Shown here piece after piece: positions 5,501-11,794 of a DNA stretch of 13,085 bases (the first letter of the stretch is position 1; each line of letters starts with the position of its first letter). The stretch comes from Blastocatellia bacterium (lineage in GTDB: Bacteria > Acidobacteriota > Blastocatellia > Pyrinomonadales > Pyrinomonadaceae). The DNA lies in contig PSRF01000215.1 in assembly GCA_003175865.1 (NCBI GenBank), positions 1 through 13,085 of the forward strand, given 5' to 3'. The notes under the pieces were generated by a model, which had not been told where the DNA came from, searched no databases, and worked only from the letters and a program-made list of their open reading frames with translations. The position numbers and the translations under genes are program-made.

Positions 5501-8310
5501 GCATTCCGCTTGTCATCGTCGCAATCGCATTGCTCGTTTCTGCAGTCCGCGAGCAACAAAATGCATTTGCAATCGTTGCTGGTCTCTTCTTCAACTGCTC
5601 AGCAACCATCGCCTACATCCTTTCAGTGGCTGCCAACGGTGCTCCTTTCGACGGCATTGCGCTGGTCCAGACGGTCCAACTGAACGCAATCGTCTGTAGC
5701 TCGTACGGAATTGCCTGGACGGTTTGGCGAAAGTCCAGTGCAAAGCCATTGCTTGAGTTTGAAACGATCTGCACCGTTGCACTAAATGCGGGGTTAATTG
5801 TCCCGCAGACTTTGGCGGTTTTCTTCGGTTTTGCGATCGGGAAAGCAGAACCGGCTATCGGCGACTTGCTCGGCTTACTTTCATTCGGTCTGAATATCGT
5901 CGCAGCAGTTCTCCTCGCGCGCATTCAAGGAAAGCAATTGGGCGCAATCCACGTCGCCACAGTTCTACTTGCAGGTTGTTCACTGGTCGCACTCGGTGTA
6001 TTTGAACCAACAACATCAAGATCCTTACAAGTGATGACGGTTGGAACAACGCTCAGCGCGTGGTTAATGCTTGCCGGTAGTCGACTTCGCTCATCAGGAG
6101 TAATTCAACTCAATTCAAACTGGCAGTCAGTCGCGAGAGCATGTGCGGCTGTCCTCGCCAGCATAGCAGTGATCTCTTCTCTTCGACTGTTGATTGAACT
6201 CGATGTAAGCCGATGGATGTCCGTGCTGCCGCTGCTGTCATGCTCAGTGCTTTTCGCTACTCTTAACTGGCAAACACTACAGCGGCGTTATCTATTCGTC
6301 GCTGCTGGTCTCATGAATGTCGCCGCTTCGGTGTGGTGGCTCTGGATCGCAACGGAGGACGTCACAACCCTTACTTCCCTCACGGAAATCAACGTGATCG
6401 CTTTGTCGATCCCCGGCATTGCGTGGTTACTCCTTGAACTGCGCGCGCGCAGATCGCCTGGCGAAACACAACGACAGTCTCAGTCCGTTCATGACTTTGC
6501 CGCAATCGTGAGTGTGTCCGCGCTCGTTATGTTGGTCGCGACCAGCTTTGCTCTGGTTGGGCCATCGCTTGGTGACATATCAGTCCTTACCTGGCTGGCA
6601 ATCGGTTCGACATTCTTGTTGTTGATTGCCACCCTTTGGGACCAACGTGCGCGTTATGCCGTTGCAACCATTTATTTGCTTGGCATTCTGACTTGCTTCG
6701 TCACGCTCAAACAGATGGAACTCCCGTACACGCGTTTCGCATGGTCAGCGGCAATGGTGCTTTCTATCTTCGCGCTGCTCTCAAGTCTCGCGTGGCGATT
6801 GCGAACGAAAATCCTGGTGCTGACAAACCAGTTAAGGATTCCAAAACGAATCGATCCTGAAAGCGATATGCCGCGATGGCTTGTTGTATTCAACGTCACG
6901 TCAGTAGCCGTCGTGGTAGCCATAGCTTACTGGGTCGAGTTGAGATTCTTGAGCCTCAGTTTGCGGACAACGGTTGCCCTGGCAGTGTTGGCCCAATCGC
7001 TTACCTTTGGACTAGTCGCACAGGGCAGCTGGTGCACGCGTTGCCAACGAACTGCGATTGCAATTTTTATCGTGGGTTCCATCTTTCTGGGATGGTCGTG
7101 GCTGACTCCTGGTGTGGATGCAACCTGGTTGAATCGCAGCGTAATTATGATGGTCGAGACACTCGCATTCACGGCTCTTTATGCGTTTGGACTCGAACGG
7201 CTGAGAAATATGGCTTCCGCTTGGACCAATGCAGCGCGCACTTGCATTCCCGCATTCCTCAGTTCCGGTGTACTTGCGCTGCTTTTTTGTTTGGCCACAG
7301 AAGTTTTCTATCAGCTCAGTTTTGGAGCTGTACGAATCAACAGTGTTTCACTGGCAGCGATCGGCACCACGCTGGTGATCTCAATCGTGGTCGGTGTCCT
7401 GTTTGCTGTTTCGCCAATACATGATCCACTTAATCTGTCAGACCGCAGTCGAATGAATTATGTGTACGCGGCCGAAGTGATGTTAGGGCTGCTCTTTCTG
7501 CACATTCGGCTGACACTCCCATGGTTGTTTACGGGGTTCTTTGAAGACTACTGGCCAATAGTGATCATGGGCATCGCATACCTGGGTGTTCTAACAAGCG
7601 AAGGACTGCGGAGACGAGGCTTGTTGACGCTGTCGGAACCTCTGGCGCGAACCGGAGCATTTCTGCCTCTCTTGCCTGTTATCGGGTTCTGGATTGCGCA
7701 ATCCGAGATCGACTATTCGTTATTGCTGTTCATAGTCGGCGGGCTTTACGGCCTATTGTCGATCCTTCGTCGCTCCTTTGTGTTTGGTGCCGTTGCTGCT
7801 GTTAGTGGAAACGCAGGCCTGTGGTATCTGTTGCATCGCACTTCCGATTACGGCTTCTTGCAGCACCCTCAATTGTGGTTAATTCCGGCAGCATTGTCCG
7901 TGTTGTTGGCTGCTTACCTTAATGAAGATCGTCTGACTGACGATCAGATGACCAGCGTTCGCTACTTGTCACTCGTGACCGTCTACGCTTCGTCAACGGC
8001 TGACATCTTCATCAACGGCGTCGACAATTCACCGTGGCTTCCTTTGGTACTCGGCGCATTTTCGCTGGCGGGAGTCTTCTCAGGAATTGTATTTCGCATT
8101 CGGGGATTGTTGGTGCTGGGTTCGGTTTTCCTGCTGCTGTCGATCGTAACAATGATCTGGTATGCGTCTGCTAACTTTGGCTGGACATGGTTGTGGTACG
8201 TCGCGGGTATCGTTACGGGCGCAACGATCATTTTTATGTTCGCAGTGTTTGAAAAGAAACGTACCGAGGTGCTTCGAATGATGGAAGGCTTAAAGGAGTG
8301 GGAAAGGTAG
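2512..8310 (+). CDS. Giant polytopic membrane protein (~57 TM) with N-terminal RanBP2-like zinc finger
   Basis: A 1932-residue integral membrane protein of unknown function. Residues 1-32 form a first hydrophobic segment. A four-cysteine finger follows: Trp50, then Cys52/Cys55 and Cys66/Cys69, spaced CxxC-x10-CxxC as in RanBP2-type fingers. Residues about 75-130 are charged and probably helical, 130-178 are a Pro/Ala/Lys-rich linker, and from about 195 to 1918 I count by eye roughly 56 hydrophobic stretches with short loops. The segment beginning IRWGEIIGGLLIIG (about 194-207) resembles the start of large multi-TM families such as DUF2157/DUF2339 or SCO7613-like proteins. Near the C-terminus HPQLWLIP and YASSTADIFI look like conserved landmarks, and the charged tail ends in LKEWER. 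ATG 2512 is preferred over GTG 2491, which falls in a hairpin. No operon partner: it diverges from the ligase and converges on the peptidase. The reading frame is intact throughout. Confidence 0.85.
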   Translation: MELVFVLLVVIILFTICAVVGHLLWEMAAWFFRQALTRHEPEVPTVRPLWECINCTSREPDEGMNCRRCGAVRPTAAKGELLKDLAATERQLSRFFKANKITIDVFDSLQFAIRQEQTELKESVVRRQQKPTVHEKPTAPPTSIARPTPIAAKVIATTPSIEAKPEPVFVAPKPIPRRTLSEVLNSFMEQSNIRWGEIIGGLLIIGCSTALVVSLWAQISQIPVLKFLIFTTVTAVLFGIGLYTEHRWKLPTTSRGILTIATLLVPLNFLAIAAVSSSTTGGFLVIASELLAPAIFLCLVYFAGRVITPGCAWMLSAGVLGSSVGQLLVRHFASPETTPAVLVFLGAFPVFSYTITVGLSLRKLLMDGKIDDTETGAAFTMLGTMSFAALLPFGLLLHKAGPIGMTMMYLAPIVTLWSLPMLATGTVLWKKIKTPELAATRTAATALAILGSCIAMAGMILAWPNPASIVPTALINVVVFATLAFALEIPAAHLIAATCFALAELVLFHVATGHCDWLNLRITSLLEVTLSAQSGAALAPVVLTLVGVSEWLSTRAKARDNTYYLSAAFGIAVISLLFFAQFGLWFDDGFIGPVLAVYSFTVFWLAFRRQVKQFGLIGAALLLFALAQKFAQSQAISFPWQTALFIHASICAIGAIASARSHKVRILSPMLSLAALASSFGASVLMFQANPWQTTSSQALRVFWLASIWLASLWLHRSKSLFAAAQIAITAGVILSVKATLQQLSWCDYLPHAFLHPWSLQIQGIALVLLTLAWTTLRLTIKHRDQKLLDDDLVQLLTTRYSIDRLVLWLLIPVFCLFTTYGSLSGVVKELFSVRTQGLNIANFPHQEVLGLGSWILVGLFVMTMLINLWDRRDGKYLIVLLAVLIPAIPLLAGRFEAQLTTASAIRWFSAILLLCGSVALAYRQKICQAIGSFGWPSIDGNARSLVAQLRMLLFGLTLGPMLALTAFGVIAATHSTSFGNLQSGIFSIFETYSSYSIPLVIVAIALLVSAVREQQNAFAIVAGLFFNCSATIAYILSVAANGAPFDGIALVQTVQLNAIVCSSYGIAWTVWRKSSAKPLLEFETICTVALNAGLIVPQTLAVFFGFAIGKAEPAIGDLLGLLSFGLNIVAAVLLARIQGKQLGAIHVATVLLAGCSLVALGVFEPTTSRSLQVMTVGTTLSAWLMLAGSRLRSSGVIQLNSNWQSVARACAAVLASIAVISSLRLLIELDVSRWMSVLPLLSCSVLFATLNWQTLQRRYLFVAAGLMNVAASVWWLWIATEDVTTLTSLTEINVIALSIPGIAWLLLELRARRSPGETQRQSQSVHDFAAIVSVSALVMLVATSFALVGPSLGDISVLTWLAIGSTFLLLIATLWDQRARYAVATIYLLGILTCFVTLKQMELPYTRFAWSAAMVLSIFALLSSLAWRLRTKILVLTNQLRIPKRIDPESDMPRWLVVFNVTSVAVVVAIAYWVELRFLSLSLRTTVALAVLAQSLTFGLVAQGSWCTRCQRTAIAIFIVGSIFLGWSWLTPGVDATWLNRSVIMMVETLAFTALYAFGLERLRNMASAWTNAARTCIPAFLSSGVLALLFCLATEVFYQLSFGAVRINSVSLAAIGTTLVISIVVGVLFAVSPIHDPLNLSDRSRMNYVYAAEVMLGLLFLHIRLTLPWLFTGFFEDYWPIVIMGIAYLGVLTSEGLRRRGLLTLSEPLARTGAFLPLLPVIGFWIAQSEIDYSLLLFIVGGLYGLLSILRRSFVFGAVAAVSGNAGLWYLLHRTSDYGFLQHPQLWLIPAALSVLLAAYLNEDRLTDDQMTSVRYLSLVTVYASSTADIFINGVDNSPWLPLVLGAFSLAGVFSGIVFRIRGLLVLGSVFLLLSIVTMIWYASANFGWTWLWYVAGIVTGATIIFMFAVFEKKRTEVLRMMEGLKEWER

Positions 8311-8325
8311 TAACCCTTAGCTTGT

Positions 8326-8344
8326 TAGGCGACGCCTAGCGTCG
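8326..8344. repeat. Overlapping palindromes TAGGCG/CGCCTA and CGACGC/GCGTCG
   Basis: TAGGCG (8326-8331) pairs with CGCCTA (8333-8338), while CGACGC (8330-8335) pairs with GCGTCG (8339-8344). The two folds share bases and exclude each other, so only one can form at a time. They lie 15 bases after the membrane-protein stop codon. Small and GC-rich, they probably belong to a REP-like element; a regulatory switch is possible but unsupported. Confidence 0.45.
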
Positions 8345-8346
8345 AA

Positions 8347-8386
8347 TTGAGTTTAGCCCGGCGTTGAAACGCTGGGCTAAACTCAA
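8347..8386. repeat. Strong 18-bp hairpin between convergent genes (REP-like, possible bidirectional terminator)
   Basis: TTGAGTTTAGCCC (8347-8359) pairs perfectly with 8374-8386. The stem continues through one G-T pair and four more pairs to a TGAA loop (8365-8368), giving about 18 bp in total. It lies 36 bases past the stop of the plus-strand gene and 79 bases past the stop of the minus-strand gene. Neither strand shows a T-run after the stem, so Rho-independent termination is not clearly supported; protecting both 3' ends is an alternative role. Confidence 0.7.
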
Positions 8387-8465
8387 ACGTCACTGCCCGA
8401 CAGTCGATTGAGTGCGATAAGCCGGAACATAACGACACGGCAGTCGCATCACAACTTTACGTTAA

Positions 8466-11400
8466 TTACTTAGCGTCGAGTTTTCTTCCTGCACTCAAAT
8501 TATCGAAATTCATGATCGCATTGAACACGAGGAAGTAACTTCCCTTCGTTTGCCCGCGCCAGAATGGATTCGTCGAGAACACGACCACATGACCGTTGCC
8601 GTATGGTGAATCAATAATCGCCGGACGTTGTGCGATCTCATCTCCATTCTCCAACAAGCCTGACACGAATAGTTCGCGGCTGTCGGCGTAGCGCATCACA
8701 ACTCTTGGACGGAGTGCCGGAGGAATCAATCCAATTGCATTACGTCTTTGCTCATCAGTAACAGGCGCCGCCTCCCACGGATCCACACGCGCAGGCGGCT
8801 CCGGAGTCTCCGCTACCGGACGTCCCTGAGGTACATCAGGATCATCAGGTGTACCTCGACCTGTCGCACGTTGTGCCGGCCGTCCTCTGCCTCCAACTCC
8901 GTTGCTAATTGAGAAGATTGGTCCATTCGAACAATACATCGCGATATTGTCGCCGTAGCCATATGCAATTGGACTGTTCCCATCGACAGTCTTGATGCGC
9001 AGTATGTCGCCGACTGCACGCAACCTTGACGAATGCGTCGCTGACACGCCAGCAGTTAATCCATAAGCAACTGCGAAGTCTGCAGTATCGTCGACCGCAA
9101 TGAACAGACCGCCGTCGTGCACAAACTTCTGCAGATTCATCAATCCGGTCCAACCAAGGCCGGGCCGCATATCGTCAGTCTCATCGAGTCCACCCACAAG
9201 ATTCGGTGTCAACGGTGTGTTCTTCCATGGCAGCGGGTTGCCGTACATCGGCAGGCCGTTGATGATCGCTGCTGACCCGCGGCCGACAGGCGCAAACAGA
9301 ATCACGTCGTACTTGCTTCGCAGGTTTGCATCCTTAGCAACATCCTGAGTGCTGATGTACGCGAAAGGCACTTGCGCCTGGTCCAGTCCAATGCGATACC
9401 AACCTTCGTCCTGTGTACCCAACCACGTGTGCATCATTGCGATTCGCGCAGCACGAATAGGGTGAGTTTTTACGGACGGCGCGGAAGCTACTGCGTAAAC
9501 TTGAACGCCTAGTTCCGTTGCCACTCGTTGGAGATCAGCTTCGGGCGCCTTGCGGATGATGAACGACCCACGATTGAACTTGCGACCAGCAACTTCAAAT
9601 GGTTCTTCCGCCGCTTCCATGTCGACGTCCTTGAGGCGATAGCGCAAGGTGATGAGGGCATTGTCGGCGTTGTGATTGATCAGATAGACGGCACCGCTCT
9701 CAGCCACTCCGCCGTTTGATCTTACGTCTCCGGTGACACGTTCCATTTGCGCGCTCAAAACTTTGTTATCGGTGACGCGCACAACCTCCACATTCGCCAA
9801 CTCACCCATGGTCCACGCAGTGTCATCGTAAATGTCCGTCTGCGGATCGTTTGGTGCCCAGTATTGATAGTCCAGTAGCGCATCAGCGATACGACTGTAG
9901 GGTTGGTCCATCCGCACGATGTAGCTGCCAGCTGGAAACGTTCGATCTTCTGTCTTCTTTTGCTCTGCTGGACTTGCGGACGGTGACGCGGCAGGGCGCG
10001 CTGGTTGGGTCGAACCGGTCTTCTTCTTGACGGAAACGGTAAAAGGAGCGGTCGCACGGCTGATCTCAACACCCTGCCCCTGCAGCGTACGCAACAACTC
10101 CGCCTGATTCCCAGGTCGCGGATCATCGCCAGGTAAGACATATGCCGACGGTCCTTCATTCTTCGGCTTTTCAATCGAACGCTTGCTCTTCAAATAGAAG
10201 TTCTTCAGAAACAGTTTGCTGTTGCTCGCGAAGTAATTCAGCGATACGAGAAGCGCTGTTTGTTCGTAGTTGTTGTTGTTGCGCTGTGACCACTTCGCCT
10301 TTGGCAGAGGCGGATTTTGTTTGTACCAGGTGCGTTGATACTCGGCCGGACTCAACGTTCGCTCGAGTGTATCGGCACCCCCGTTGCCAAAGGTCTCGTA
10401 CAAACGACTGATGCCGTTGTGAGTAGCTGCCATGAACATCAGGTAACCAGGCGACCATGTGTCGAAGTCACCATGTGCAAAAACGCCAGGCATTCCAAAC
10501 TTCGTCATCTCGGAAACGTTGTGCCACCCAATCATCTGCCACTCATCTGTCAGAATCGGATCAACCCATGCGTTGTAGGGACCGTCGCCGATGGTGTTGT
10601 CGTAAAGATAGGCGACTGATTCATGTAGATCGTGTATGACTTGAGGCTTCCATTGAAGATACGTGTTGAGGATGTTGCGTGTGAGTTTGAGCGAGAGGCC
10701 GATCGCGTCGCGATTGTTGTCGTGTGCGACGTAATGCCCCCAGTAAACCAGCGGCGGCCAGTTCTCATTCGGATGTGCAAGGTGCCAATTGTAGACATCC
10801 ACCATTCGATCCCGCCCATCGACTTCAACGACGGGCGTTATCAGCGTCACCATGTTGTCGCGAATAAATCTGACGTACGCACTGTCGTCAACAGCGAGTC
10901 GATAAGCGAGTTCCATTAATGCCGTTGGCGCACCCGTTTCAGGCGAGTGAATCGTGCCAGTGATGTAGTAGATCGGAAACGATGCGGCGACGAGCTTGTC
11001 CGCTTCGTCGTCATTCATGTTGATAGTGCGAGGATCTGCAAGTTTAGTCAGTCGCGCGCGATTTTCGTCGAGTTTCTCAAGCAGTTTCTCCGAGGCAACC
11101 GCAACCGCAATCATCTCGCGACCTTCTTCTGTCTTACCGATTGTGTAAACCTTTACGCGCGGTGTCGCTCGCTCCAGCATGCGCATGTACTTGTACACGT
11201 CCTCTGCGTACGGCAATTTGCCCGGTGCTCCGGCAACATCACCCAGCACGGCCTTGGGAGTCGGAACATTAGGTGACGCGGGAAGATAGTCCGTCAGTGG
11301 CGAGTTGAAATATGGTGCAGTTGTATATTCGCGAATTTTGTTGGTGTATTCCTGATCGATTGGTTGATTCGCATCACGGCCGGGCTTCGACTGTGCATTT

Positions 11401-11474
11401 GCAGTTAAGGCAGAGGCGATCAGTACACACAAGACGACTGAAACTGAGCTTAGACGATGGGACAGGCTCATCAT
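8466..11474 (-). CDS. Secreted M14-family zinc carboxypeptidase-like protein with C-terminal GATase-like region
   Basis: About 1002 residues. The start at 11474 (or 11471, one codon later) follows GAGGA at a good distance and gives a signal peptide MMSLSHRLSS... with hydrophobic core VVLCVLIASAL and probable cleavage after ANA (residue 27); an upstream in-frame ATG at 11507 would bury this signal. The M14 domain covers about 50-400. Its zinc motif HSPE provides His176 and Glu179, NNRD (253-256) matches the substrate-binding Asn-Arg pair, His281 or His284 in HDLHE is the third zinc ligand, and Glu360 in LYETFGN is the likely catalytic Glu. A Pro/Ala/Ser-rich linker sits near 490-515. The C-terminal part (about 650-1000), with KYDVILFAPVG and FVHDGGLFIAVDD, resembles a class I glutamine-amidotransferase-like fold, probably structural rather than catalytic. 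Expected in the periplasm or outside the cell, cleaving C-terminal residues or cell-wall peptides; the substrate is unknown. Confidence 0.88.
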   Translation of the reverse strand: MMSLSHRLSSVSVVLCVLIASALTANAQSKPGRDANQPIDQEYTNKIREYTTAPYFNSPLTDYLPASPNVPTPKAVLGDVAGAPGKLPYAEDVYKYMRMLERATPRVKVYTIGKTEEGREMIAVAVASEKLLEKLDENRARLTKLADPRTINMNDDEADKLVAASFPIYYITGTIHSPETGAPTALMELAYRLAVDDSAYVRFIRDNMVTLITPVVEVDGRDRMVDVYNWHLAHPNENWPPLVYWGHYVAHDNNRDAIGLSLKLTRNILNTYLQWKPQVIHDLHESVAYLYDNTIGDGPYNAWVDPILTDEWQMIGWHNVSEMTKFGMPGVFAHGDFDTWSPGYLMFMAATHNGISRLYETFGNGGADTLERTLSPAEYQRTWYKQNPPLPKAKWSQRNNNNYEQTALLVSLNYFASNSKLFLKNFYLKSKRSIEKPKNEGPSAYVLPGDDPRPGNQAELLRTLQGQGVEISRATAPFTVSVKKKTGSTQPARPAASPSASPAEQKKTEDRTFPAGSYIVRMDQPYSRIADALLDYQYWAPNDPQTDIYDDTAWTMGELANVEVVRVTDNKVLSAQMERVTGDVRSNGGVAESGAVYLINHNADNALITLRYRLKDVDMEAAEEPFEVAGRKFNRGSFIIRKAPEADLQRVATELGVQVYAVASAPSVKTHPIRAARIAMMHTWLGTQDEGWYRIGLDQAQVPFAYISTQDVAKDANLRSKYDVILFAPVGRGSAAIINGLPMYGNPLPWKNTPLTPNLVGGLDETDDMRPGLGWTGLMNLQKFVHDGGLFIAVDDTADFAVAYGLTAGVSATHSSRLRAVGDILRIKTVDGNSPIAYGYGDNIAMYCSNGPIFSISNGVGGRGRPAQRATGRGTPDDPDVPQGRPVAETPEPPARVDPWEAAPVTDEQRRNAIGLIPPALRPRVVMRYADSRELFVSGLLENGDEIAQRPAIIDSPYGNGHVVVFSTNPFWRGQTKGSYFLVFNAIMNFDNLSAGRKLDAK

Positions 11475-11558
11475 GTTTTCCTCGATTTTGAAGTAGAAGA
11501 ATTTCAATGCCGCGTTTCAGCTAAAGCATTGGATATGTAGAACGAAGAAGAGAAGAAG

Positions 11559-11588
11559 CTTTTAAGCCAAAGGGAGGAAGCTAGTCAA
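11559..11588 (-). promoter_or_regulatory. Weak candidate promoter for the M14 peptidase gene
   Basis: On the minus strand TTGACT (11588-11583) is a five-of-six match to the -35 consensus. It is followed 18 bases later by TAAAAG (11564-11559), a four-of-six -10, or 17 bases later by TTAAAA. The leader to the start codon would be about 80 bases. Only the -35 is a good match. Confidence 0.22.
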
Positions 11589-11590
11589 GG

Positions 11591-11606
11591 AGGCCGCGAA
11601 CGGCCT
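11591..11606. repeat. Small hairpin AGGCCG-CGAA-CGGCCT
   Basis: A perfect 6-bp GC-rich stem with a CGAA loop lies a few bases from the start of the heptad composite. It resembles a minimal REP palindrome. It also lies just beyond the candidate -35 of the peptidase gene, where a structure or protein-binding site could affect expression; that is inference. Confidence 0.45.
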
Positions 11607-11612
11607 ATCTGT

Positions 11613-11732
11613 CATTTCTCATTTGACATTGATCATAATTGATCATTTGTCATTTGCCTCCTGGTCGCCAGGATGCCACCTCGACACCACGGACAACGGA
11701 CTACTAACCACTGGCAAAAAAGACAAATGACC
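11613..11732. repeat. Composite heptad element: CATTTGN array, inner palindrome, CACGGAC-type array, inverted arm
   Basis: The CATTTGN units begin at 11613, 11620 and 11627, then a 10-base variant, then CATTTGT (11644-11650) and CATTTGC (11651-11657). A palindrome TCCTGG-TCG-CCAGGA follows (11659-11673 inclusive of both arms). A second heptad family runs from about 11688 to 11715, including CACGGAC (11688-11694) and AACGGAC (11695-11701), with drifting units after. The element ends with an inverted arm (11713-11732), containing GACAAATGACC, that matches the complement of 11641-11658 with a 2-base gap and few mismatches. The whole could fold as a long stem-loop carrying an inner hairpin. It lies between the two divergent genes. 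Confidence 0.65.
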
Positions 11733-11751
11733 AATAAGCTTTTCTCTGCCG

Positions 11752-11781
11752 TTGTCTTCCCTCTTCGCGTTTGTCTAGAAT
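11752..11781 (+). promoter_or_regulatory. Candidate promoter for the FdhF/YdeP-type oxidoreductase
   Basis: TTGTCT (11752-11757) and TAGAAT (11776-11781), a five-of-six -10 match, are separated by 18 bases. Transcription would begin near 11788, only about 7 bases before the ATG at 11795. That would make the message nearly leaderless, which agrees with the lack of a Shine-Dalgarno before this gene. Confidence 0.38.
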
Positions 11782-11794
11782 CCCTATCACTTAC

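Larger units (their letters stand above)
8311..8465. other. Convergent intergenic region rich in palindromes
   Basis: This 155-bp gap separates the 3' ends of the membrane-protein gene (plus) and the peptidase gene (minus). It contains overlapping short palindromes at 8326-8344, the strong hairpin at 8347-8386, and a weaker pair, ACTGCC (8392-8397) with GGCAGT (8439-8444), bracketing a stretch that itself has TGCGA (8413-8417) and TCGCA (8444-8448). No gene is seen. Confidence 0.6.
11475..11794. other. Divergent intergenic region (320 bp) between peptidase and oxidoreductase
   Basis: No gene is seen. From the peptidase side it contains the GAGGA ribosome-binding site just upstream of 11474, a purine-rich stretch at about 11540-11560, a weak minus-strand promoter candidate, a small AGGCCG/CGGCCT hairpin (11591-11606), the heptad and inverted-repeat composite (11613-11732), and a plus-strand promoter candidate (11752-11781) just before the oxidoreductase start. 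Confidence 0.6.

Noticed and set aside
6876..7424. A 182-codon plus-strand open frame inside the giant membrane-protein gene
   Set aside because: It is a shadow of the real frame; the translation looks random and there is no start signal.
8347..8386. Classical Rho-independent terminator
   Set aside because: The stem is strong, but neither strand has a T-run after it, so it is listed as a hairpin repeat with a possible terminator role only.
10171..10458. Small minus-strand frame with a Gln-rich stretch within the peptidase gene
   Set aside because: It is an alternate phase of the M14 coding sequence, whose own frame carries the conserved residues.
11475..11507. Upstream ATG extending the M14 peptidase by 11 residues
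   Set aside because: It would place extra residues ahead of a well-formed signal peptide, and GAGGA is positioned for the ATG at 11474 or 11471.
11613..11732. CRISPR array
   Set aside because: The units are 7 bases without unique spacers and no cas gene is near; it is a short-period repeat.
11613..11732. Insertion sequence or MITE with target-site duplication
   Set aside because: Inverted arms exist, but I find no convincing flanking direct repeat and no transposase; a mobile origin cannot be supported from this copy alone.
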